64,000 nt of DNA from contig NC_088316.1 in the NCBI RefSeq assembly GCF_910592395.1, positions 2,602,001 to 2,666,000 on the forward strand, read 5' to 3'. The notes beneath the pieces were generated by a model. That model was not told where the DNA came from. It did no database searches and saw only the letters and a list, made by a program, of their open reading frames with translations. The DNA comes from Lineus longissimus (Eukaryota; Nemertea; Pilidiophora; Heteronemertea; Lineidae). The position numbers and the translations under genes were made by a program. This document shows, piece after piece, positions 55,286-64,000 of this stretch (the stretch's first letter is position 1; each line of letters begins with the position of its first letter).

Positions 55286-56395
55286 CTATTCTGTTTTACA
55301 TTCGTCTTCAAGAAGGCCCTTCATCTCCTGTTCTACTGTTGTTTTTCTTTCATTCAAATATCGTCTGAAGCAATACACTATAACCGCGCCTGTCACCAAC
55401 ACGGCGCCTGATATACTCAATGCATTCGGGATATCATGAAAGATTAAGATCTGCATGACATATGCGATTGGTATCTCAGACGTTCGGGCAATCGCCACTG
55501 CTGTAGCCGTGTCGTACCTCAGGGCTAACTGATATAAGACCTGGCCGAACAGATTCGTGACCGTGGATGCAATTGTCCATAACCACGGGGCAACCTCTCC
55601 CGGAAATCTCCACCTCTCGATTACTGAGACTATTGGGAGTCCACCTATGAAAATAAGCAAGTTGAACTGACAGACTATTATCGTTGGGTTGATATCTGTT
55701 AATTTCTTCTGAATGATATAACTAACGGAAGAGGTTATGGTCGCCACGATTGCAAATATTGAAGCATAGATCCTTGGTAACTGAAAGCCACTGTCGTTGA
55801 AGGAGGTCTCGGAGCGATTACGACAGTCGAATGCTGTCAGGTTGGCGACGATATCAGTGCAGTTTTTATCATTGGCACTGCCGTGTTGAATTCCGCTTGT
55901 GTTGGAATAAAGAACGCCTCCGTTCATATGAAACAGCGTTTTAAGAAAAGTTGGTTGAACAACGAAAATAACTCCTAACACCATTACAACTGTTATTACA
56001 AAATCGAATATCCCGAATGGTTCTTTGAGAATGAAATATGCCAGGATTCCAATGATGACGGGAGACGAATACAATATTGCATTTACATCACCAAAACTAA
56101 GGCGAAGCAGGGCTGCGAAATATAAGTAGTTTCCGAAAATACTTGTCATTCCAAGTATCCAAGCGTATCGGTTTTTTAGTATGATTGGCGGTTCCCCTTT
56201 TAGTAGTAGGTAGGCTGCCGCAAATATCACGGTCAGGAGCGACCTGATACATACAATCTCGGAGGACCCCATTCCTTCCACCTTCTTAAACAGAACGAGG
56301 CTGACAGAATACAATAGAGCTGACAGAGCCCCCAGTACAATTCCAAAGAATCTTGAAAGCTTCTGAAAACATCGGGCTGGTGATTGGCCTGACAT
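55286..56395 (-). CDS. SLC35G1-like DMT transporter, copy 9 (369 aa)
   Basis: Intact ten-helix protein of the second subtype (R-F-F-G, F-G-N-Y-L-Y in helix 3, T-S-S-V-S-Y-I-I-Q-K-K in helix 6, L-F-G-Q-V-L-Y-Q-L-A in helix 8). The tail holds a single E-M-K-G-L-L signal, then E-D-E-C-K-T-E and the shared TAG. About four further units lie downstream, untranslated, up to the 2.5 kb insertion that starts only about 180 bp past the stop and probably replaced the original 3' UTR. Private change: F-C-L-R-R reading in an overlapping frame only; the transporter frame is clean. Confidence 0.88.
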   Translation of the reverse strand: MSGQSPARCFQKLSRFFGIVLGALSALLYSVSLVLFKKVEGMGSSEIVCIRSLLTVIFAAAYLLLKGEPPIILKNRYAWILGMTSIFGNYLYFAALLRLSFGDVNAILYSSPVIIGILAYFILKEPFGIFDFVITVVMVLGVIFVVQPTFLKTLFHMNGGVLYSNTSGIQHGSANDKNCTDIVANLTAFDCRNRSETSFNDSGFQLPRIYASIFAIVATITSSVSYIIQKKLTDINPTIIVCQFNLLIFIGGLPIVSVIERWRFPGEVAPWLWTIASTVTNLFGQVLYQLALRYDTATAVAIARTSEIPIAYVMQILIFHDIPNALSISGAVLVTGAVIVYCFRRYLNERKTTVEQEMKGLLEDECKTE

Positions 56396-58017
56396 TGTAG
56401 CTGAAAAGTATGATAATGAGAATACATGTAATACAAAGATGGATTGATCATAGCTATTTTACTGATGACATGAATACATGAATAATGTCATTATTTTGTT
56501 TTAGCCACTGCAGGTGCTCAGCTACATATCTGCCTTAGTCAAACTCCATTTTACAACAACATGTGCATTTATGTACATGTACATGTTTTGCCAAAATGTC
56601 GATTTTTCAATCGGGTCGGCCTTTTTCGAATGAACCATTATCAAGGCTTATCACCCCTTAAAAGAGGTGAATGGGTTTTAGTTTTAACGTTTTATCCATT
56701 GTTTTAACGGATGGCGAATAATTTCTGATTTTGTTTTCTAGCTGATAAAACGATTTTTCTCGAATTCTCGCCCATAAAAAGGGGCAGTGTCCTACTACAC
56801 GTATAACAGATCCCTGTTCTGTACCATGTTTTTATTATCATTACTTTATAATCACATTGGATGTGTTCTGACGTTCACAAGTAACCAACATTCGACCTAC
56901 CTGCTGTCCCAGTACATATACACCGTGTCTGGTGCCAAATGTGACCCCTCACAGCCAAACCGGGCGTATGTCGCACAGAATATGAGCCCAAATAACACCA
57001 GGATATAATCGGAAAAATTGATGCCCGTTTTTCTCTTTAAGGCAGACAACAGTGAAATGAATCACCAGTCCGCCTCAACCCGTCGAGCTCATAGCAACGA
57101 GCGCCTGCTGTGACAGGTTACAATCATGTATGAAAAACACATAATAATGAAAATAATTATTATAATTAAAATAATATATGAAATACACATACATATTATT
57201 ATACTGTGTAGTCGCCATTTAGCCGGTTGAGGGGCGCCTGTACAAAAGGCCTATTTTACGTGTGTTAGACCTATGTGAAACAGACGAACCTCAACCGGCT
57301 AAATAGCGTCTACACAGTATAATAGGTACTTTGACTGAGATATGAACATCTACTCATACTTACTATTGTAACCCTACAAGACAATCTGTGGCGGGTGGTT
57401 GTCCCACCGAGATTGGCATCCCGCGATTTCGCATTCCGCATCTCGCGGTTTATACTAATCCGACACATGATACTAGTATAAGTATTTGCGAGTATGCAAT
57501 GAGTTTGAGTATACGTGTATACATGTATAATATCAAGAAAATACATTTATGACATGTATGACATACTTCTTTTATGCAAGTTAAAAATTTGCATACATTT
57601 ATAAACTAATTATGATGCGAAATAATTGCTTTTTTGATGGATTTGATCGCATCATACCACTGACAATGACTGATACTTACTCCATCTCTCATCACCCAAC
57701 ATGCCGATATATCTAATTCGGTCTATATCAGTCTGAAACCGTCTGTGTAGGTGTTTTAAGAAGTGCGTCGTCCACCAGCACATGGGCATATAAGAGAGAT
57801 ATTAACACCAGTTTACAAAACATAAACACTATTGTTCTTTATTTACCAGGCGTTTGCCATCTGATGAACTTTCGTCATCAAGAAGTCCCTCTATCTATCT
57901 CCTGCATGGTCTTTGAAGAAGTCCATTCATCTCCAGTTCTGTTGTATATTCGTCTTCGAGAAGTCCATTCATCTCCTGTTCTGTTGTACATTCGTCTTCA
58001 AGAAGTCATTTCATCTC
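56396..58017. repeat. Spacer between copies 9 and 10
   Basis: Closely matches the copy 7-8 spacer, including the longer TTATCATTACTTTATAATCA segment, the extra CCCGCGATTTCGCATTCCGC at about 57420 and the hairpin at 57203-57319. This pairing suggests that 7-8 and 9-10 arose as blocks. Confidence 0.78.
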
Positions 58018-59127
58018 CTATTCTGTTGTACATTCGTCTTCAAGAAGGCCCTTCATCTCCTGTTCTACTGTTGTTTTTCTTTCATTTAAATATCGTCTGA
58101 AGCAATACACTATAACCGCCCCTGTCACCAACACGGCGCCTGATATACTCAACGCATTCGGGATATCATAAAAGATTAAGATCTGCATGACATATGCGAT
58201 TGGTATCTCAGACGTTCGGGCAATCGCCACTGCTGTAGCCGTGTCGTACCTCAGGGCTAACTGATATAAGACCTGGCCGAACAGATTCATGACCGTGGAT
58301 GCAATTGTCCATAACCACGGGGCAACCTCTCCCGGAAATCTCCACCTCTCGATTACTGAGCCTATTGGGAGTCCACCTATGAACATAACCAAGTTGACAT
58401 GACAGACTATTATCGTTGGGTTGATATCTGTTAATTTCTTCCGAATGATATAACTCACGGCAGAGGTTATGGTCGCCACGATTGCAAATATTGAAGCATA
58501 GATCCTTGGTAACTGAAAGCCACTGTCGTTGAAGGAGGTCTCGGAGCGATTACGACAGTCGAATGCTGTCAGGTTGGCGACGATATCAGTGCAGTTTTTA
58601 TCATTGGCACTGCCGTGTTGAATTCCGCTTGTGTTGGAATAGAGAACGCCTCCGTTCATATGAAACAGCGTTTTAAGAAACGTTGGTTGAACAACGAAAA
58701 TAACTCCTAACACCATTACAACTGTTAATACAAAATCGAATATCCCGAATGATTCTTTGAGAATGAAATATGCCAGGATTCCAATGATGACGGGAGACGA
58801 ATACAATATTGCATTTACATCACCAAAACTAAGGCGAAGCAGGGCTGCGAAATATAAGTAGTTTCCGAAAATACTTGCCATTCCAAGTATCCAAGCATAT
58901 CGGTTTTTTAGTATGATGGGCGGTTCCCCTTTTAGTAGTAGGTAGGCTGCCGCAAATATCACGGTCAGGAGCGACCTGATCCACACAATCTCGGACGACC
59001 CCATTCCTTCCACCTTCTTGAACAGAACGAGGCTGACAGAATACAATAGAGCTGACAGAGCCCCAAGTACAATTCCAAGGAATCTTGAAAGCTTCTGAAA
59101 ACATCGGGCTGGTGATTGGCCTGACAT
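58018..59127 (-). CDS. SLC35G1-like DMT transporter, copy 10 (369 aa)
   Basis: Intact frame, one E-M-K-G-L-L signal, stop at the shared TAG. It is the most diverged open copy of this stretch: I-V-W-I-R-S for I-V-C-I-R-S in helix 2, G-M-A-S-I-F-G-N in helix 3, L-K-E-S-F-G before helix 5, C-H-V-N-L-V-M-F and P-I-G-S-V in helix 7, S-T-V-M-N-L-F in helix 8. All are substitutions with no frame break, which suggests it is still under some constraint or only recently freed. TTTTCAGCTACA precedes the ATG. Confidence 0.88.
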   Translation of the reverse strand: MSGQSPARCFQKLSRFLGIVLGALSALLYSVSLVLFKKVEGMGSSEIVWIRSLLTVIFAAAYLLLKGEPPIILKNRYAWILGMASIFGNYLYFAALLRLSFGDVNAILYSSPVIIGILAYFILKESFGIFDFVLTVVMVLGVIFVVQPTFLKTLFHMNGGVLYSNTSGIQHGSANDKNCTDIVANLTAFDCRNRSETSFNDSGFQLPRIYASIFAIVATITSAVSYIIRKKLTDINPTIIVCHVNLVMFIGGLPIGSVIERWRFPGEVAPWLWTIASTVMNLFGQVLYQLALRYDTATAVAIARTSEIPIAYVMQILIFYDIPNALSISGAVLVTGAVIVYCFRRYLNERKTTVEQEMKGLLEDECTTE

Positions 59128-59644
59128 TGTAGCTGAAAATTATGATAATGAGAATATATGTAATACAAAGATGGATTGATCATAGCTATTTTACTGATGA
59201 TATGAAATCATGTATAATGTCATTATTTTGTTTTAGCCACTGCAGGTGCCCAGCTACATTGCTCTCTTAGTCAAACTCCATTTTACAACAACATGTACAT
59301 TTATGTTCATGTACATGTATAGCCAAAATGTCGATTTTTCGATCGGGTCAGCCTTTTTCGAATGAACCATTATCAAGGCTTATCACCCCTTGGATTTTAG
59401 TTGTAACGTTTTATCCATTGTTTTAACGGGTGGCGAATTATTTCCGATTTTGTTCTCTAGCTGAAAGAACAATCTTTCTCGAATTCTCGCCCATAAAAAG
59501 GGGCAGTGTCCTACTTCACGTATAACAGATCCCTGTTCTGTACCATGTACTTATTATTATTACTTTACAATTACGATATATTGGATGTGTTCTGACGCTC
59601 ACAAATAACCAACATTTGACCTACCTGCTGTCCCAGTACATATA
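59128..59644. repeat. Copy 10 upstream spacer, left of element A2
   Basis: 5' flank of copy 10, homologous to the flank of copy 8 and ending at the same point (CCCAGTACATA) in a pogo-like element. It lacks the short stretch AAAAGAGGTGAATGGG found in the other units near 59393. The spacer resumes at 63673. Confidence 0.78.
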
Positions 59645-60199
59645 CTGTATAGTATCACTTATCCGGGACTAACTTGCCTAACACGCAAAATATTGAATAT
59701 ACACAATCCAGGCCAAGTTATAAAATACCTTTCACTTGTGAGTTTCTTTTCAACGGCAGGCCACAGTTTTAAACCACACTATTGGCCTGGCTGAAATTGA
59801 CACCATTTTCAAATCGTGCTGGTCAGGACATCTCAGGCATGTTAGACTTTGAGAAAGACAGGCACATTCTGTCACAGTGTATGCTCTGTGGTCAAAATAA
59901 AGATTTTACCCGCAATGTTGGCATTTAGTCTCCTCACATCCGTGCTCATGATGGAAAATGCTGATGATGTGGATGATGACGATGTCTACCCTCGACGTCA
60001 CAGATCATATTCTTTATCTGAAAGAATCCGTCGTTGGATGATTTTCATGCTGCTTACATTTTAAGACAGCCTCGTGGGATTTCAGCCACCGAATTGGTAA
60101 GGGATCACAACATCCCTCGAAGGACGATGCGACGATGGCTCAATGAAGAAGAAGAAATTAGGGAGAGGCAGCGTGGGGCCACCAATCGCCAAGCTAGAA

Positions 60200-62291
60200 C
60201 AACGTACTCTCTACTATACCACAGTAGAGCATTTCACTGTTGTCGATATCGCATTAAACAGTGAACATTCTACTCTGTGTTTGCTTTTGCGCACATTCTC
60301 TGCGCAACGAAGAATACCATTGAATATTATATGAATATTGCATGTCATTGTCAAGCCATAGAATAGTCAAAATTATTTGTCAGGTCAAAAATTATTTCAC
60401 GAGGCTTTAAACCAAACCTTGAAGAAATCGGCCCAGCAGGTTTTGCACAGCGACCCAAACCACTGTCAAAGTGATTTTTAATCGGCGGATACGCAAATCA
60501 TGTATGGAGCCAAGACGTGTACATTATGTACTGTAGACAGTGTGTGTTTACATTAGCAGACGATGTTTGTTTGAAGCGAGTCCAGGCCCAACTTGAATGC
60601 CTTGTACTTTCTGTTCGTGGATGTAACAGTCCCACCCAATGCAACCTACCTACTTTGTGGGTGTAATTCAAGACTCTGACAGTATCACTGTGCAACTTCC
60701 TGGCTTAAAACGCCGTAAATATGCTGTTTTTTATCGCCGATTTCGTCGAAATCTTAATGGCCGCCATTTGCAATATCGCGTCATCGATGACGTCAGCCGT
60801 GGAATAATGCCGTGGAATAGTCAAAATTATCGCATGGCACGTGGTCGTGAATGACGCGACGTGATTGGCTCACATACTAATGAGGTATGATAATCTGTAA
60901 TATTGTTGAATGACCACGTGTTTTTAATTTGTACTAAATATATAGTTTTTGACTGTAGCCGAATAGATGATAAATCAATAAATCAATTTGAATTTGAAAT
61001 TTTGACTCTTTTATTTCATTTTAGCAGTGAGGATGGGCGGCTACAGGCGGTATCATTTCCAACAACATGTCACAATAAGAGACCTTTTTCCCCTATTATA
61101 TGTGCCAGGAGTATGAGGGGTTGGGGTGGTTAGGTCCTCTCATTCCCAGCTGCCAGTCACAGTCTGGTAATTTTTTGTCTCAAGTATGAAGTTTGGCAAT
61201 GATCATGGGTCGGGGTCCTATCATTCCCAGCCACGAGTCAAAATCTGGTAACTTTTTGTCTCACGTATGAAGTTTGGCAGTGATCATGGGTCGGGGTCCT
61301 ATCATTCACAGCCACGAGACACAATCTGGGAACTTTTTGTCTCACATATAAAGTTTGGCAGTGATCATGGGTCGGGGTCCTATCATTCACAGCCGCGAGT
61401 CACAATCTGGTAACTTTTTGTCTCACGTATGAAGTTTGGCAGTGATCAGGGGTCGGGCTCCTATCATTCCCAGCCACGAGTCACAATCTAGTAACTTTTT
61501 GTCTCACGTATGAAGTTTGGCAGTGATCATGGGTCGGGGTCCTATCATTCCCAGCCGCGAGTCACAATCTGGTAACTTTTTGTCTCACGTATGAAGTTTG
61601 GCAGTGGTCATGGGTCGGGGTCCCATCATTCCCAGCCGTAAGTCACAATCAGGTAACTTTTTGTCTCACATATAAAGTTTGGCAGTGATCAGGGGTCGGG
61701 GTCCTATCATTTCCAGCCACGAGTCACAATCTGGTAACTTTTTGTCTCACGTATGAAGTTTGGCAGTGGTCATGGGTCGGGGTCCCATCATTCCCAGCCG
61801 TAAGTCACAATCAGGTAACTTTTTGTCTCACATATAAAGTTTGGCAGTGATCAGGGGTCGGGGTCTCATCATTCCCAGCCACGAGTCACAATCTGGTAAC
61901 TTTTTGTCTCACGTATGAAGTTTGGCAGTGATCATGGGTCGGGGTCCTATCATTCACAGCCACGAGTCACAATCTGGTAACTTTTTGTCTCACATATAAA
62001 GTTTGGCAGTGGTCATGGGTGGGGGTCTCATCATTCCAAGCCGTAAGTCACAATCAGGAATTTTTTTGTCTCACATATAAAGTTTGGCAGTGATCAGGGG
62101 TCGGGGTCCTATCATTCACAGCCACGAGTCACAATCTGGTAACTTTTTGTCTCACGTTTGGGCCCACTCATTATTAATTCAAGAAGCGGATAATAGACGG
62201 CGAAAGCATCTGGCCAACTGTGAACTGTCTACTGTGTAAGTGGAAAATGGAGACAGTGAAGAGTTCACTGTTTTATGCGGAGCATGCTCTG
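60200..62291. mobile_element. 2.09 kb insertion nested in A2
   Basis: GCTAGAA flanks it (60193-60199 and 62292-62298) and A1 has it once, so this is an insertion with a 7 bp duplication (8 bp with one mismatch). Near each end lies a related inverted phrase, GCATTAAACAGTGAAC at about 60250 and GTTCACTGTTTTATGC at about 62263. It has no transposase; half of it is the 81 bp tandem repeat. An 8 bp duplication would suit hAT, but the termini are not typical. A palindromic TGACGTCA (CRE-like) is at 60788. Confidence 0.75.
61121..62157. repeat. 81 bp tandem repeat, ~13 copies
   Basis: The phrase TAACTTTTTGTCTCAC recurs every 81 bp (61250, 61331, 61412 and so on), followed by AAGTTTGGCAGTGATCATGG and TCGGGGTCC. 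Variants CACGTATGAAG and CACATATAAAG alternate irregularly, showing higher-order duplication. No coding function. Confidence 0.95.
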
Positions 62292-62915
62292 GCTAGAATG
62301 CATCGGCAAAGACAAAGATCAGCAGAAATTAACGAAATGGCTATGGGATGCGGCAGGCGGAACATTTTCAGCAGCAATGTTTTTAGCTTAATCCCACAAC
62401 CGAATGATGATCAACAATGTAATCGCTTTATGTGGTTCTTGGAAACTTTGTCGTGATTTGGTGATGATCGAGATGAAACTTTTTGTTACAGCCCTATGGC
62501 CCGAGGTCGACCGTTTGGTTACGGAGTGGATGAACGGACGGCGTGGACAAGGACTCACATTGTCCGAAGAGGATTTGATGATGCAAAGCCAGCATGAGTT
62601 CAATGGGTGGTGGGCAGAGGTACCTCATGACGAACAAGAAGAATACCAGATGAACAGACCTCACTTTGCAAAATTAAAAGCGAAAATTTAAGAGGACGGT
62701 CATAGGGGTTTTTAAACAGAAATGACCTAAGTTACCGAAAATCTTGCAAGGATTCTAAAACTTTACCTGCAAATACTGATGAACTAGTGGAAAAACTCCC
62801 GCCAGGATGTCGCTGCAGCTGTGGAAGAAAATGGAATTGATCTCATGGTTAATGTGAATGAGACTTTTGCCCTATGGGACATGGCTCCCAGATACACATA
62901 CAGTACTAAAGGAGC

Positions 62916-63325
62916 ATCGTATTATCGTCAGGTCTAGAAGTTGTACAATCGAGGTACACTTCCCAGGAATCATGTGCACAAAACCGGGTGAATCTTCGAT
63001 TGTCTGTTGGAGGTGGGCATTTCTGTGGGCTGGGAACATGTCCCAAATTATGAGAAAGGGAAGTGCACCCCTGCAAAAGGCAGGAGGCAATCATTAACCC
63101 AGGCCAGAAGCGTTTCCCACTGAGTTAGCCCAACCTGTTGGTGAACTTGTTACCCGGACATTTTCTGGAGCGTTAGCTTGTAAATGTTGCATTTCTTCTC
63201 CGTCTGCCCTTAAACTCCTAAAGATTACACTGGCGGGTATCTTTCTCCCGTCGAAAGTAATGCCCAACGTTACAGTAACACCAAGCTTTGTGTTACCGCG
63301 GGAAGTACGTACGTCTACCTGTTTG
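62916..63325 (-). other. Inverted segment inside element A2
   Basis: This 410 bp is the reverse complement of A1 47958-48363 (406 bp). The left junction is AAAGGAGC then ATCGTATTATCG; the right junction is CTACCTGTTTG then CTTCAAAAG. Outside it, A1 and A2 are collinear. It covers the centre of the DDE_1 domain, so the second and third catalytic motifs read on the minus strand here. Confidence 0.93.
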
Positions 63326-63672
63326 CTTCAAAAGTAACATGCTCAGGCTGTGGAAGGCATGGAAAATTGCAAACAATAATGAACATGGCCGATCTCCTGC
63401 CATATCAAAGTTTGCGGTCAAGCGCATCATTGGCGAGTCCTGGGGTCAGATAACCGCTGAAACGATCCACACCGCGTGGAGAGCTTCTAGGCTACTACAG
63501 AATGAATAACCTGTACCGGAGCATGTTAACCATGATGTAATAGATTTTGGTGGGTCAGACGATGAAGGTAGTGAAGATGGTGTGATCCTTGAGGATGTGT
63601 ATGACGATATTGAGTGATTTCAGGTTTTTGTACCCCTTGCATATGAACCGTGCATTTTGCCATACTATACAG

Positions 63673-63892
63673 TATTATATACACCGTGTCTGGTGCCAAA
63701 TGTGACCCCTCACAGCCAAACCGGGCGTATGTCGCACAGAATATTAGCCCAAATAACACCAGGATATAATGGGGAAAATTGATCCCCCTTTTTCTCTAAA
63801 GGCAGACAACATTGAAATGAACCACCAGTCCGCCTCAACCCGTCGAGCTCATAGCAACGAGCGCCTGCTGTGACAGGTAACAAATATGTATA
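63673..63892. repeat. Spacer remainder right of element A2
   Basis: Continuation of the array spacer (ACCGTGTCTGGTGCCAAATG and onward), identical in order to 48714-48930, so the array may continue beyond the window. Confidence 0.8.
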
Positions 63893-64000
63893 GGGGAATC
63901 AGTGGAGTAATGGTTAGAGCGCCGGACTCATAACCGAAAGGTCGTGGGTTCGACTCCGGTTAGAACCACAATACTTGTTTCAGTGTCCCTGGGCAAGACA
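63893..64000 (+). mobile_element. tRNA-derived SINE, cut by window end
   Basis: It starts GGGGAATCAGTGGAGTAATGG and has an A box (GTGGAGTAATGGTTAGAGC), an anticodon loop CTCATAA (anticodon CAT) and an exact B box (GGGTTCGACTCC). The anticodon and acceptor stems pair poorly. After the tRNA part (about 63970) the text TCAGTGTCCCTGGGCAAGACA matches the body found in many metazoan tRNA-derived SINEs. I therefore call a SINE rather than a Met tRNA gene; the 3' end lies outside the window. Confidence 0.7.

Larger units (their letters stand above)
59948..63617 (+). pseudogene. Pogo-like transposase, element A2, broken
   Basis: Same parts as in A1. The N-terminal acidic and HTH part (59948-60199) shares A1's one-base loss at about 60038 but keeps 16 bp that A1 lost (I-S-A-T-E-L-V is present). 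After the nested insertion come the CENP-B-type part (about 62492-62690) and the start of the DDE_1 domain (V-N-V-N-E-T, 62846 onward). The rest of the catalytic core is inverted, and the C-terminal helix (W-K-A-W to W-R-A-S) and acidic end follow in the normal direction to 63617. It cannot be functional. Confidence 0.87.
59645..63672 (+). mobile_element. Pogo-like DNA transposon A2 (4.03 kb, with nested insertion)
   Basis: Ends are a perfect 11 bp inverted repeat, CTGTATAGTAT and ATACTATACAG, between TA (59643-59644) and TA (63673-63674). It matches A1 over most of its length and sits at the same spacer position, so the two are paralogous copies of one insertion. It is lengthened by a 2.09 kb insertion (60200-62291) and rearranged by an inversion (62916-63325). 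Confidence 0.88.

Noticed and set aside
63893-63970. Functional Met tRNA gene
   Set aside because: The A and B boxes are good, but the acceptor and anticodon stems pair poorly and a SINE body follows directly.

Overview
This window is eukaryotic nuclear DNA. It has low coding density, spliceosomal-type introns in a transposase gene, many transposon remnants and minisatellites, tRNA-derived retroposon sequence, and long stretches with no recognisable gene. The repeat types (frequent ACATGTACATGT runs, a CTCACCTCT...AGAGGTGAG / (TCG)n repeat, pogo-like transposons, a SINE with a CCTGGGCAAGACA-type body) suggest a marine invertebrate, lophotrochozoan or early-branching deuterostome. The sequence alone does not decide which.

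Left part, 1-23.5 kb: no convincing host protein gene. It holds small tandem repeats (0.76, 1.76, 5.83 kb), MITE-like elements (2.9, 4.97, 10.3 kb), the C-terminal scrap of a non-LTR retrotransposon ORF2 (9.3-9.7 kb), and a tRNA-like sequence split by a MITE (10.3-10.5 kb). A 1.2 kb dispersed repeat (14.1-15.3 kb) follows, joined to three head-to-tail copies of a 1.07 kb unit rich in G runs (15.3-18.5 kb).

Central and right part, 23.5-64 kb: a tandem array of ten copies of one intronless-CDS gene, all on the minus strand. The protein is a ten-helix transporter of the drug/metabolite transporter (DMT, EamA) superfamily, closest in layout to SLC35G1-type proteins. Eight copies have an open frame; copies 3 and 5 carry frameshifting deletions. 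Typical unit length is about 2.7 kb. The spacers are also homologous, and each holds a ~115 bp hairpin. Some carry extra insertions: a 120 bp palindrome, a TGTAA/CCGG-site MITE, a retroposon tail, a 2.5 kb insertion and pogo-like transposons.

The most interesting feature is the cytoplasmic tail of these transporters. It is encoded by a 42 bp minisatellite, and each 14-residue unit contains E-M-K/N-G-L-L, which fits the acidic dileucine sorting signal [DE]xxxL[LI]. Open copies carry from 1 to 5 intact signals, set by unit number and by different stop codons or frameshifts inside the minisatellite. Copy 1 sits beside an expanded array of about 20 units, mostly untranslated. I infer a family of near-identical transporters whose trafficking signals vary in number through repeat instability; this is a hypothesis.

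Three pogo-like (Tc1/mariner superfamily, DDE_1) elements lie in the array: A1 (46.6-48.7 kb), B (49.0-52.0 kb, four exons, ~26 bp inverted repeats, TA duplication) and A2 (59.6-63.7 kb, with a nested 2.1 kb insertion and an internal 0.4 kb inversion). A1 and A2 sit at the same point of two paralogous spacers, so the element was there before that block was duplicated. All are frameshifted, and all have Asn where the first catalytic Asp is expected.
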